In this document: positions 32,410-43,459 of the stretch, in pieces
Numbering within the stretch: position 1 is the stretch's first letter
How the letters are laid out: every line of letters starts with the position of its first letter
NCBI GenBank assembly: GCA_030544215.1
Contig: JARZZO010000009.1
Coordinates: 49,471,129-49,535,128, forward strand
Direction: 5' to 3'
From: Zantedeschia hybrid cultivar
Lineage: Eukaryota; Streptophyta; Magnoliopsida; Alismatales; Araceae
DNA length: 64,000 nt
Translations under genes and position numbers: made by a program
Notes under the pieces: model-generated
The model's input: only the letters and a program-made list of their open reading frames with translations
Databases searched by the model: none
Told to the model about the DNA's origin: nothing

Positions 32410-32880
32410 GCGCTAAATGACGTCGTGCCTGGACGACGCCATTTAAAATGGCGACGGGACAGCACGACGCCGTTTAGGTAGAAATCGCCCTGTGTGAGGT
32501 TCTGTCAGCTTGGGGTTTCTGGCGCTAAATGACGTCGTGCCTGGACGACGCCATTTAGAATGGCGACGGGACAACACTACGCCATTTAGGCAGATATCAC
32601 CCCTATTAAGGTTTCTGCAAGTTTCGGATTCTGATGCGAATGGCGTCTGAGGACACCGACGCCTTTTAAAAGGCGGCTTCCCAGGACGACGCGTTTTAAG
32701 AGAATCAACCGTTGCCTGTCCCTGTTTTCGGTCGCTAATAGACGACGAGGGATAGAGACGCGTTTTAAAAGGCGGCTACCAGTAGCGACGCCTTTAAGGT
32801 CATATTCTGAGGCCGGGATTTCATGAACCAGTTTAGGATGCTTGAATGGCGTCGGCCTTGGGCGACGCGATTCAAGACAG
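32410..32880 (+). repeat. Cluster of GGCGTC/GACGCC palindromes in the Gypsy-B LTR
   Basis: Words of the form AAATGGCGTC and GACGCCATTT alternate with spacers of about 8-12 bases, for example at 32415-32480 and again at 32525-32590. Several contain TGACGTCG, a perfect core for plant TGA/bZIP factors. The same arrays are at 38370-38830 in the 3' LTR and inverted in Gypsy-A (12100-12360, 18990-19250). Confidence 0.8.
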
Positions 32881-33313
32881 AATCTCACTAATCCATGCCA
32901 TTAAAATGTGTTTACACTGTTAGATAGCTGGTTAAATGCATGCTTTAAATACACTCGATGATGATGGATTCTTCGTGACCGGATAACACTGCGTTGTGTG
33001 TCGTGCGACCGTGGACTTCTCACGTGACCGGATCGCACTGTGCCGGGTTTTGTGTTACTGTGGACCTAGAGTGACAGTTGTAGCGCTTTATCACCCTGTG
33101 CTGGTGTGGGTGGAGCACAGCGCCGGTGGGGGCGTGGGTGGGGTGACACCTAGCGAGAGAGGGTCACCTGGTGAACCCCGGGGTTAGCTAGTACCGGTGT
33201 GGGTGTGGTACTTTTGGAGTGTCACTCGTGTTGGGGGAAGGAGTAACCACCTGAGCCAGTTGGGCCGGAGTAGCCAGCGTGCTATCTGAGGGGTTACTGT
33301 TTGGTCTCAACGG

Positions 33314-33425
33314 GTCGGTGTTTCCCACCTTCGGTTGTGTGGTCGGTGTTTCCCACTTTCGGTTGTGTGGTCGGTGTTTCCCACTTTCAGTTGCGTGGTC
33401 GGTGTTTTCCACTTTCGGAGGCGTG
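33314..33425 (+). repeat. 28-bp minisatellite in the Gypsy-B 5' LTR
   Basis: GTCGGTGTTTCCCACTTTCG starts at 33314, 33342, 33370 and 33398, with a decayed fifth start (GTTGG) at 33426; every interval is exactly 28 bp. The 3' LTR has the same four-unit array at 39268-39379. Gypsy-A has one unit. Confidence 0.9.
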
Positions 33426-34005
33426 GTTGGCGTGTTTTGCCGAGACACGTTTGTAGGCTCCTTGATAGAATGATTCTAGAGATATGCATGTTACATTTCG
33501 AATGCATGTGGTTCATATCGAGATTTAGGAGTAGTGTGTTACAGCTTTACTTGCCTTAATCACCTGTATCTTTATTATTGCACTTGTGGGTGTGTGAGTG
33601 GGAGGCAGGGGACTGGATGATCCCTACTGAGCCCAATTCTGGTGTGGCTCACTCCCTACGGTTTCAGGTGTTGACCTCGTGGCAGCGAGTGGTGTTCTCC
33701 TTGGTGTGCGGACCAGCAGCTATCTCAATTCAGGGGTATGCCCCGATGTTGTTGTACTTTGTTTCTTCCTGTGCTTATTTAATTTCTTGGGCTATGTAAT
33801 TATTGTTGGACTGTGTACGGACATTATTAATTTACTTCCTGCGCACTATACTTCCTTGTAGTCCGTGTGAATGTTTTATTTAACCTTGTTTAACGCTTAC
33901 TCCTCCAGATGTGTGTATAAGATCCGGGTGTGAGACCGTTGGATAATGATTCGACACCCATTTAGTGATCGGGTCTCCGATTATAGGGTGGCGGGTCGTT
34001 ACAAT

Positions 34006-34020
34006 TGGTATCAGAGTTTA
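34006..34020 (+). other. Primer-binding site of Gypsy-B (tRNA-Met type)
   Basis: TGGTATCAGAGTTTA starts two bases after the LTR. The last bases differ from the usual TGGTATCAGAGC. Confidence 0.85.
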
Positions 34021-34157
34021 GTCTGATCGAGTATGTGGTAAACTGGGTTAGATATCGTAGTCCAACAATAAGTATGAGTCTGTACAGGCGATGGCTGCTG
34101 GTGTAGATTGATAGGTTTTGACGCGTTTGTGTTGATTTTCGCGTTCGTGAGGTAGTG

Positions 34158-35187
34158 ATGGCGCCGAGGAGGAGAGTTCCGTTGGCTCGTGGTACGAGTG
34201 CAAACGATGTTAGTTCGGGAGCAGAAGGGCATAATGTGGATCGTTTCGTGGAGGCTATGATTGGAGCTATGCCTAGATACCAGCAGGGAGACGGTGGTGA
34301 GGGACCCAATTCCCAAAGTGACCAGTGCTCGGTATTGGAGCGGTTCTTGAAGTTGGAGACCCCTTCTTTCACGGGTCGACCAGTCCCAGACAAGGCAGCT
34401 CGTTGGATTAAGGAAGTGGAGAAGGCATTTGATGTTCTTGAATGTGCTGAGAGTGACAAGACCTTGTTGGCAACCTACTTGTTGAAGGACAATGCATACA
34501 AGTGGTGGGTTACCATCAAGAGAATGATGTTTGCAGATAGATCCTTGAGAGAGATCCCTTGGGAAGTGTTTGTGAGAGAGTTCAGTGGACAGTACTTTCC
34601 GAGGCTTGTTCGGAAGACTAAAGAAAGGGAGTTTATGAAATTGGTGCAGAATGACATGTCAGTTCTAGAATATCAGATGAAGTTTGTGGCTCTTGGAAGA
34701 TTCGTTCCACACTTATCTGAGCATGAGAGATATAGAACAGAGAGATTTGTAGATGGACTCCGGTATGATCTGAGGACAATGGTGGCACCTCAGTGTTGTA
34801 GAGATCTGACGTCAGCGGTTCGATGCGCGGCAGCGGTGGAGACTCAATTTCAAAGAGTTGGAGCGATCGGCACGAGGGAAGCAGCAAGGCAAGAGCAAAT
34901 CAACGGTCCTTTCATCAGGCGGTTCGAGTTCCTTTGAGTTCGGGTCCCAAGAGACGTCACGTGATGAAGATGAGGTCGGTTCGGCTCAGCAGATGCAGAC
35001 TGTGGCTAGCAGGCAACAGGGAACGAGACGGGATGCGGCAGATTTTTGTCCCCGTTGTAGTAGCTATCATGGCAATCGGATATGTCCATTGATCACTGGT
35101 AGCTGTTTTGGCTATGGAAGGAAGGGACATCTTGCGAGGAACTGTCCCCAGAAGAATAAGACAAGTCAGGAGTCGAGTGGTCAGTAG
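34158..35187 (+). pseudogene. Gypsy-B gag with decayed zinc knuckle
   Basis: The ATG at 34158 (MAPRRRVPLARG) matches the Gypsy-A gag start. The capsid core is intact for about 260 residues: LKLETPSFTGRPVPDKAARW, WWVTIKRMMFADRS, FVREFSGQYFPRLVRK, LEYQMKFVALGRFVPHL, TERFVDGLRYDLR. A frameshift near 34880 moves the frame to the one ending at 35187. There the knuckle (35104-35145) reads CFGYGRKGHLARNC, with tyrosine for the second cysteine. The gag domain could still be translated; RNA binding by the knuckle is doubtful. Confidence 0.9.
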
Positions 35188-35519
35188 GAGCTCGGTACCT
35201 TATGTGGTATTGTGTGTTCTTTCAGTGGAGATCCGAGATGCAGGGCTAGATGAGCACTCTTATCTTGTCTTATTAGGTAGTAGTTGTGAACTCTTATGGC
35301 ACTCTTCATGTATTTTTGAGTCATAGTGGAGAATCGGTATTGTGAAGTGTACCTTGTAAGGTCATTATATAATGATGTTGATCTATCAATTTTGGCGGAA
35401 TTGTGGAACATAATTAACTTAGTATTGATTTGATTGACCGATTGTGTGTGGGGAGCCCCGTGTAAGAGTGTGATCGGTGAGGGCATTAGCAGGATTTTAC
35501 CGACGGTTGGTCCAGGGGT
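35188..35519 (+). other. Deletion region of Gypsy-B, no domain recognised
   Basis: Where protease and RT should be there are only about 330 bp. They have no open frame of note and no motif match that I can see. The flanking sequence on the right resumes in the RT connection. Confidence 0.65.
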
Positions 35520-35800
35520 TTTCTTCGATAGCGACCCCCCTTGTTGAGGTTGACTCGTAGGGGAGTTCGTTTCATGTGGACCGAGGAGTGTGAGCGGAGT
35601 TTCATTAAGTTGAAGACTCGCCTCACTTTGGCTCCAGTGTTGGTACTTCTATCAGGTTCTGGTGGATTTGTGGGGTATTCAGATACATCACATCGAGGTT
35701 TGGGTGCGTTTCTGATGCAACTTGGTAAGATTGTGGCCTATAGGCAGTTGAAGAAGCATGAGGAGAACTATCCATTCATGACTTAGAGTTGGCAGCTGTG
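35520..35800 (+). pseudogene. Gypsy-B RNase H fragment
   Basis: LTRRGVRFMWTEECERSFIKL and VLVLLSGSGGFVGYSDTSHRGLGAFL match the RNase H start of Gypsy-A nearly residue by residue, to KKHEENYPFMT and a stop at 35786. A small deletion removes residues between IVAY and RQLKK. The catalytic core beyond DLEL is disrupted (35790-35880). Confidence 0.88.
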
Positions 35801-35879
35801 GTGTTTGCACTATAGATCCAGAGGCATTGTTTGTATGGGGATTATTTGAGCAAATTGTGAAATCTTTCTTTCGGGTTCC

Positions 35880-36905
35880 ACGTGAAGCTAATAGAGCCGT
35901 GTTGGCCAGCAGTGTACCATACCGTAATTGAGACTCAGAGGGCAGATGCAGAGTTACCGCAGATTCTCCAAGAGTTCAGAGGCGGAATTGTGGGGCGATG
36001 GTACAGTCAGGTTAGAGGTAGACTCTGTGATTTGACCGTGGAGGACGTGCGCAAGTGTGTCCTTATTGAGGCGCACTGTTCTAGATAAATAGTGCTTCTC
36101 GGAACGAGTAAGACGTATCATTGTTGAGGTGGTCTAGTAGGAAGAAGGATAGGGCTGATTTTATGGATGAGTGCTTGAATTGTCGGTAGGTTAGGATGGA
36201 ACATCAGAGTGGAGCAGTGGAAGCGTGGTTGCAGCCCTTCCCTATCCCGATATGGAAACGGGAGCTTGTGACTTTGGACTTGTGTTGGGATTGTTTTATC
36301 CCCTGGTGGTGGGAGCGTGATCTGGGTTACCATTGAGCAATTGACCGTGTCAACACACTTCCTGGCTATCAGGAAGGACTGATCAGTCGGTAAGTTGACT
36401 GAGTTGTTTGTGAGTCGGATCATCTCTCTTTCTGCTCGATGTGCCCTTATCCATCATGTCGGACCGGGCTTTGAGATTTACTTCTAGGTCGTGGGAAGAG
36501 TTTTTGGAAGGCCTTGGGTACGCAGTTAGCCTTCAGCCCAGCCTATCATCCCGAAGCTGATGGGCGGTCAGAGAGGGCCATTCAGATCTTGGAGGTTTTG
36601 CTCAGGGCATGTTGCCTAGACTGAGGAGGTTCTTGGGAGTAGCGTTTGTTTACAGTGGAGTTTTGCGTACTATAACAGTTACCATTCTAGCATTGGCATG
36701 GCGCCTTATGAGGCATTGTTCAGATGGCTGTGTCGATTCTCTGTGATTTGGTCTGAGATTGGCAAGAGGCAGTTAGCAGGATCAGGGTTGGTATAGCAGT
36801 GTGCTGAGGTTGCCAGAGTAGTGCAGTGGAATTTAATTATAGATCGGGCAGGTAGAAGAGTTGTGCTATCATCGCTAGGAGACCGATTGAGTTTGACATT
36901 GGGGA
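35880..36905 (+). pseudogene. Gypsy-B integrase, heavily decayed
   Basis: Pieces align by eye with Gypsy-A: VYHTVIETQRADAELPQ, RLCDLTVEDVRKCVLIEAH (35882-36088), then nucleotide matches to the core at 36330-36800 (around ELTKSAHFLAIRKD-, YHPEADGQSER- and MAPYEALF-type stretches). Frequent indels and stops leave no long frame. The acidic triad cannot all be followed. Confidence 0.8.
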
Positions 36906-37315
36906 CCACGTGTTTCTCCAAGTCTCGCCCTCTAAGGGTGTGATGAGATTTGGGAAGCAAGGTAAGCTGGGTCCGCCACATACGGGGCCTTTTCCCGTTC
37001 TTTCTCGAATTAGGGAAGTGGCATACCAGCTAGCCTTGCCGTCCAATCTTGCAAAGGTGCACGATGTGTTCCATGTTTCGTTGCTGAGGAATGTTCAGGA
37101 TCCACCCCAGGTGTTAGAATTTTCAGAACTGGAAGTCGCTGAGGACTTGTCCTTTCTAGAGTATCTAGTGCGTATTGAAAATCACAAGTGACAGGTCCTC
37201 CGGAACAAGGTTGTACCTTTGGATTAAGTGATTTGGCAGTATCACTCCGGGAGCGAGGCAATCTGGGAGCGCGGAATTGAGATGCGGGAACAGTTCTCTA
37301 CCTTTTCTAGTAAGT
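36906..37315 (+). pseudogene. Gypsy-B integrase end and chromodomain-like tail
   Basis: An open stretch of 93 residues (36910-37191) has VSPSKGVMRFGKQGKLGPPH, GPFPVLSRIREVAYQLALP and DVFHVSLLRNVQDP. After a TGA at 37189-37191 the same frame continues with QVLRNKVVPL, another stop, then VIWQYHSGSEAIWERGIEMREQ. This corresponds to the tail of Gypsy-A. Confidence 0.87.
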
Positions 37316-37388
37316 TCCCCTATGAGTTGGTAGTGGTTATATTTCTCCCTCGTTACTTGTAGTAGGCAATTTCGGGGACGAAATTCTT

Positions 37389-37403
37389 TTAAGGGGGGGA
37401 GAA
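37389..37403 (+). other. Polypurine tract of Gypsy-B
   Basis: TTAAGGGGGGGAGAA directly precedes the 3' LTR; a conserved GGGGACGAAATTC lies just upstream, as in Gypsy-A (13275-13295, reversed). Confidence 0.87.
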
Positions 37404-39958
37404 TATAAGGACTGAGGTTTCGGGCTCAGTGTTCAAGTTGGTTTTGGGCCGGATCCCCTGGTTAGGACCCTGAGGGGTCTTGAGAGTTTCTTTTGAATGA
37501 CGTCTACATAGCACGACGCCTTTCAAACGGCGTCTTGCTAGGTGGACGCCATTTAGGTCTGTAGCTGTAGTGCCATGTGGGCACCACCTGGGCGGGTTTC
37601 GGGCCGCGAGAGTACGGCCCCTGTCTTGTCGTCTGAAAGGCGTCTGTGATGGACGACGCCATTCAGACTGCGACCCTGAGATGTCAGTGTACGGTGCCAG
37701 TCTTGTCGTCTGAACGGCGTCGGTGGTAGACGACGCGTTTCAGAGCTTCTGTCAGTACGGCCCGTCCTGTCATCTGATAGGCGTCTGTCTCGGTTGACGC
37801 GTTTTACCCTATTTAGGATTGACCCCGCGAGCCTCCCTTTCTTTCCCTCATTCTCACCCTCTCACTCTCTCTCCTCCCTCTCTCCGCCTCCTCCAACCCC
37901 TCTCTTCCCCTTTCCCTTCCTCTTCTTCCTCTTCCACCACTCCAACGCCTCTCTACCTCTCACCACTACAACCACCACTTCCTTCGCGGCGTTCCATTCT
38001 CCGGACGGCGGCCGACGTCCCGGCGGAGTGGTGATGTCCTCGGGGGTACCGGCGGCGGTCTGTGGTGTGGCGGTTCGGCGGCACGGAGCCAGGAGGAGTT
38101 CAAGTAACCGGTAGGGGGACGAACCTTGCATGGACTGTGATTATCTTACCCGTGATTTCCATGGTGTAGTATGATGTGTTTGGGATAGAATGAGCATGTT
38201 TAGAGGGTTTTTCCTAGTGATATGGCCATAGTTATGAATGTGAATTTATGAGTTTCGCATGGTAGTTTGATTGCCCCTCTTCCTCTTCTGTTTTCGTGTG
38301 GTTTTGGGGCATTTGGGGTGAAAAAGGGGGACCCTCGGGTAGTGTTGCAGAACCAGGTTTCTGGCACTAAATGACGTCGTGCCTGGACGACGCCATTTAA
38401 AATGGCGATGGGACAGCACGACGCCGTTTAGGCAGAAATCGCCCTGTGTGAGGTTCTGTCAGCTTGGGGTTTCTGGCGCTAAATGACGTCGTGCCTGGAC
38501 GACGCCATTTAGAATGGCGACGGGACAACACTACGCCATTTAGGCAGAAATCACCCCGATTAAGGTTTCTGCAAGTTTCGGATTCTGATGCGAATGGCGT
38601 CTGAGGACACCGACGCCTTTTTAAAGGCGGCTTCCCAAGACGACGCGTTTTAAGAGAATCAACTGTTGCCTGTCCCTGTTTTCGGTCGCTAATAGGCGAC
38701 GAGGGATAGCGACACGTTTTAAAAGGCGGCTACCTGTAGCGACGCCTTTTAGGCCATATTCTGAGGCCGGGATTTCATGAACCAGTTTAGGATGCTTGAA
38801 TGGCGTCGGCCTTGGGCGACGCGATTCAAGACAGAATCTCACTAATCCATGCCATTAAAATGTGTTTACACTGTTAGATAGCTGGTTAAATGCATGCTTT
38901 AAATACAGTCGATGATGATGGATTCTTCGTGACCGGATAACACTACGTTGTGTGTCATGCGACTGCGGACTTCTCACGTGACCGGATCGCACTGTGCCGG
39001 GTTTTGTGTTACTGTGGACCTAGAGTGACAGTTGTAGCGCTTTATCACCCTGTGCTGGTGTGGGTGGAGCACAGCGCCGGTGGGGGCGTGGGTGGGGTGA
39101 CGCCTAGCGAGAGAGGGTCACCTGGTGAACCCCGGGGTTAGCTAGTACCGGTGTGGGTGTGGTACCTTTGGAGTGTCACTCGTGCTGGGGGAAGGAGTAA
39201 CCACCTAAGCCAGTTGGGCCGGAGTAGCCAGCGTGCTATCCGAGGGGTTACTGTTTGGTCTCAGCAGGTCGGTGTTTCCCACTTTCGGTTGTGTAGTCGG
39301 TGTTTCCCACTTTCGGTTGTGTGGTCGGTGTTTCCCACTTTCGGTTGCGTGGTCGGAGTTTCCCACTTTCGGAGGCGTGGTTGGCGTGTTTTGCCGAGAT
39401 GCGAGTTGTAGGCTCCTTGATAGAATGATTCTAGAGATATGCATGTTACATTTCGAATGCATGTGGTTCATATCGAGATTTAGGAGTAGTGTGTTACAGC
39501 TTTACTTGCCTTAATCACCTGTATCTTTGTTATTGCACTTGTAGGTGTGTGAGTGGGAGGCAGGGGATCGGATGATCCCTACTGAGCCCAATTCTGGTGT
39601 GGCTCACTCCCTACGGTTTCAGGTGTGGACCTCGTGGCGGCGAGTGGTGTTCTCCTTGGTGTGCGGACCAGCAGCTATCTCAGCTCAGGGGTATGCCCCG
39701 ATATTGTTGTATTTTGTTTCTGCCTGTACGTATTTAATTTCTTGGGCTATGTAATTATTGTTGGACTATGTACGGACATTATTAATTTACTTCCTGCGCA
39801 CTGTACTTCCTTGTAGTCCGTGTGAATGTTTTATTTAACCTTGTTTAAGGCTTACTCCTCTAGATGTGTGTATAAGATCCGTGTGTGTGACCGTTGGATA
39901 ATGATTCGACACCCATTTAGTGATCGGGTCTCCGATTATAGGGTGGCGGGTCGTTACA
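37404..39958 (+). repeat. 3' LTR of Gypsy-B (2555 bp)
   Basis: TATAAGGACTGAG to GTCGTTACA, collinear with 31451-34003, including palindrome arrays (37490-37750, 38370-38830) and the 28-bp minisatellite (39268-39379). A reading frame that starts near its end (39826) continues into Gypsy-C gag by chance. Confidence 0.93.
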
Positions 39959-41143
39959 TTCGCACATTCACACAACTTTATAATCGAGCTCGGGTAATTC
40001 AATCTCAGATTTGGAGTTCCACTTTGCCATCCTTCTTTGAAAATCAGAATAGAAATAAGAAGACCACACAAACTCCACCAATAGAGGGAGTGACAATCAA
40101 TGAACAGGTGAGTACCTTGGGACAGCCTTTTTGGTCACTCAATCCTATGTCCGGATCAGACAACCAATCCGATCAGAAACCATATTCAGCAGTTCCCCCT
40201 TCAACTAGCTACAGTCGGCCTATGCCCAAACGTATCTCATATCCGCCTTTGCCGGAATCTCTATTAGACATTTTCCATGCCTTATTATCTTGCAATGTTA
40301 TCCAGCTTCCACCCCAGCATGAGGCCATCCCCTACAATGTTGATATGTCCAGATATTGTTCGTATCATAGAGTGTCGGGGCATACAATTTATAACTGCTT
40401 TACTTTCAAGGATTGGGTATATGATTTGAATGAGGAAGGCAAGATCAATTGGGGGCACATGAAAGAGGCTATTGAAACCTTGAAAGTCAAAGACCCTCCG
40501 CCTCATCAGGTAGCTCAAGATCCATCTAGCTCTCTAGAAAGGGTGAGCACCCTTGACAAAAATTTGGAACCAAATGTCGATCGCAGAGGACAGTACTGGG
40601 AGTATGAAGAGGTTGGGGTATGGCGTGAGTTCCCCACTAGGATGACCAAACCTAGAAAGCCATTGCAAGGAGTCTCTCCCATTATCCAAGACAAACCTTT
40701 GGTCTTGATACGACCTAGGGAACAACCAACAGTCATCAACCCAATCACTCTGGTCCAAGTTCCCTCAATTTCAATAAGAGAACCTCCTCTATCCATCTTG
40801 TGTCCAACACCAAAGCCGGGTCCAATAACCCAATTCTACCTAATAAATTCACCACCAGTTCAACCACTAAAGTCAGATCAAGCAGTAGACCCCAGTTCGA
40901 TTGGTGTTACACTGAGAAATCGCATCATTCCCCCAACAAGTCAACCCTTAGACTCCCAAGAGAATTCAAATCTGTCTAGAAGGATTACTCAATCCAAGTA
41001 TGACACCCTACAACATCTAGGGAAAACTTCTGTCAAGATTTCGGTCCTAGAGTTGATTAGGAGATCTCCTACACATAGGGAGACATTGTTCAAATTCCTC
41101 CAACGAATTACAGTCAATGAAGATCTTCCTATCAGGGGGGTCA
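39959..41143 (+). pseudogene. Gypsy-C gag C-terminal part, N-terminus missing
   Basis: The frame is open through the whole stretch. RTFTQLYNRARVIQSQIW and the CX2HX4HX4C-like motif CSYHRVSGHTIYNC (40357-40398), followed by FKDWVYDLNEEGKINW, are the hallmark of plant Tat/Ogre-type gag. A proline-rich tail precedes the protease (LRNRIIPPTSQ, SVKISVLELIRRSPTHRETL). The left end is set by the junction with Gypsy-B. At 41143 the Athila-like element interrupts the frame. Confidence 0.82.
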
Positions 41144-43435
41144 TGATAAAGTGTTAAATTGATCATTTTAGGGCAATCATATGCACCATACTCATGTTTT
41201 TATCTGCAAAATAGCATGAAATGATAGATAATTGTGTAACAAGTCCAACGGTACCAATTTCATCAAATTATGACTTAAAAACATCGTCATTTCATGTGAT
41301 TAAAGGAGTATAGCGCATTTGCGGTTTTTCGACAAAATCGAGACGAAATGAATAAATATGATGATATTTTTATGATAATGCACTAATTTATATTTATTTT
41401 ATGTAAACAGGACGTGTCGATGATGCAGTACAGCTGGTGGAGTTTCTAAAAATTTGGGAGAGGTCTAATGTTCGGATTTCAACTAAAACATGGGTAAAAA
41501 TGCAATTTGATGTCCTAATATTGTTCGGATTCCTTCTTTCTCTTTCTCTGGAGTTTCCCAAAACCCTCTATTTCCTTCTTCCTCTCCAATTTCCCAACCA
41601 CATCCCTTCCTTTATTTTAAAAATCCTCTCTCTCTCGTTTTAGAAATTTGAATCCTCTTTCTTCTCCAGTTTCCTCTTCCTCTCCAAATCCGAATCCTGT
41701 CCCTTCTCCAAACCTTCCACGTTCCTTCTCCTCTTCCAATTTCTCCTATAAATTCCCTCTCTCTCTCCCAGATTCGTAGCCTCTTTTCCGAACTCTCTGC
41801 CCGCAGCTTCTCTCGCTCTCAACCTCTTCCTTTCCCAACTCTCTCCCTGCAGCTCTCTCTTCCTCTCTCCCGTATTCTTCCTCTCCTTCCCAGCATCCTT
41901 CTCTCCCTCTCTCGGTTTCTCTCTTTCTTTCCCACGCAATCTCCTTCTTCTCTCTCGTCCTCCCTCTCTGTTTCTCTCCGGGCCTCTCTCAGCCGCTCTC
42001 TTCTCCTCCGTCTCTCTCTATCTTTTCTCTCCCGCAGTCTTCCTCTCTCGCAGAGTTTTGTTCTCTCTGTCTTTTCTCCCCCACGCTCTCTCGATTTCTC
42101 CCAGCATCCCTCTCTTCCTCCCTCTCTTCTCTCTTCTCTGCCTCCCTCTCTCTTCCAGCAGCGCACAGCCTGCATGCATGCGGTGAAGCCTCCATGCGGT
42201 GAAGCCTCCACGCGGTGAAGCAGAGCTTCCAGCAGCTCCACGCGAACTAGCAGCCGGCAGCTCCTTCCTCCAGCGCATAGCAGCACCTGTCCCGCCAACC
42301 TGCAGCAGCCTTCAACCTCTCCACCAGCGTCCTCCACGTGTTTCCTCCTCTTGCATGCAGCAGCTGCGAGCCAGCAAGCTCCACGGCCTTCTTCCAGCGG
42401 CACCAACAGCAGCTCCGCGCCTGCGGTGAAGCTCTCCTCCACGTAGCCAGAACCAGCAAGCTCCACGTCTCAGTTGCCGCCCCAGGGCACGCATGCATGC
42501 TGCCATGCACCCACACGTAGCCGGCAAGCTCGTCAAGCATCACAAGTCCTCCACCTGCTACGCTTGAAGCCAACCTCCAGCATGCATGCCGGTTGCATCT
42601 CCACGTAGCCAACCGGCCACCAGCAGTTCCACACGCACACCAGCGCAGTCTCCACGTGCCGCAGCAACACCCCATGCAGCAAGCAGCTCCACCGCCCACA
42701 CCAGCAGCTTCCTCCTGCATCCCACGTGCATGCCGAGCAGCTTCTTCCTGCATCTCCACGTGGTGAAGGCAGCAGATTCACAGCCTCCTCCAGCTTCCCT
42801 ACTCGGCCAGCAAGCAACCTCCAAGAACCAACCGGTCTTCTTCTAAGTTCCTCAAGTGGTCCACTGCGCCGCACCCCCTCAACCTGTGGTCCATTGCGCC
42901 GACAAAACCCACATATTGCTATTTTGCTTTATTCTTTCCCTTTCCCCATTAGTTTAGAATTAGTTTAATTATTTAGGGTTAGTTAATTGTTATTTCATAC
43001 TTTGTTTATTTAGTTTAAGTTTATTAAACCATTAAATTTTGTAATTTATTTCATAATTTTTAGATAATTCATGTTTTACACGTAATTAAATTTCAATGTC
43101 TTTGTCATAAAGTTTAGTTGTGCTTATTTTTTTTATATAAGTGTTTGTGTTTAATTTCTGAAAAAGAAAAAAAAAATATTTGTTTAATTAAAGTAATTAT
43201 ATTTTTTAAGTAACATTAGTTAATTGAGTTTTAGCTTAATTAAGTAATTAGTTATTCAAATTCTCATCTATTTTTAGATAACTAGATTCCAAAATTTTCA
43301 AAGTTAAAATCTTAACTCCCTGTGGATCGACTCGGACTCACCATTATTAAATTTCCAAAATCTGATTTGAGTGAGCCAGATAAAATTAGATTGAACGTTT
43401 TCATGTGTTTAACGACGCACAATTCGAAACGATCA
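41144..43435 (+). repeat. 5' LTR of the Athila-like element (2292 bp)
   Basis: TGATAAAGTG to AACGATCA. It contains a long pyrimidine-rich tract (about 41530-42160, CTCTCTC- and TTCCTCTC-type), then a CAGCAGCTCC-rich GC block (42160-42870). Three copies of GCGGTGAAGCCTCCAC-like units occur at 42179-42225, against two in the 3' LTR. Confidence 0.95.
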
Positions 43436-43440
43436 ATTTT

Positions 43441-43459
43441 TGGCGCCGTTGCCACAGAG
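43441..43459 (+). other. Primer-binding site of the Athila-like element (tRNA-Asp type)
   Basis: TGGCGCCGTTGCC starts five bases after the LTR and is complementary to the 3' end of plant tRNA-Asp. The bases after it (ACAGAG) no longer match the tRNA, so the site is 13 nt long. Confidence 0.85.

Larger units (their letters stand above)
31451..34003 (+). repeat. 5' LTR of Gypsy-B (2553 bp)
   Basis: Starts TCTAAGGACTGAG (a TG start appears mutated) and ends GGGTCGTTACA. It holds a long series of GGCGTC/GACGCC palindromes (31540-31800 and 32410-32880), a pyrimidine-rich stretch (31880-32030) and a 28-bp tandem repeat (33314-33425). Short open frames in it lack any motif. Confidence 0.93.
31451..39958 (+). 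mobile_element. Gypsy-B, non-autonomous chromovirus-like element
   Basis: LTRs of 2553 and 2555 bp flank a primer-binding site, gag, zinc knuckle, a RNase H fragment, a decayed integrase, a chromodomain-like tail and a polypurine tract. Protease and the RT core are missing. The internal part is only 3.4 kb, against 4.7 kb in Gypsy-A. The flanks GCTAG and TTCGC do not match, so no target-site duplication is visible. Confidence 0.93.

Noticed and set aside
39826..39958. Start of a 443-codon frame inside the Gypsy-B 3' LTR that continues into Gypsy-C gag
   Set aside because: The first 44 codons translate LTR sequence; the fusion is an accident of the junction. Only the part from 39959 is gag.
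39954..39963. Target-site duplication for Gypsy-B
   Set aside because: The five bases on the left (GCTAG) and right (TTCGC) do not match, also when shifted by one or two bases.
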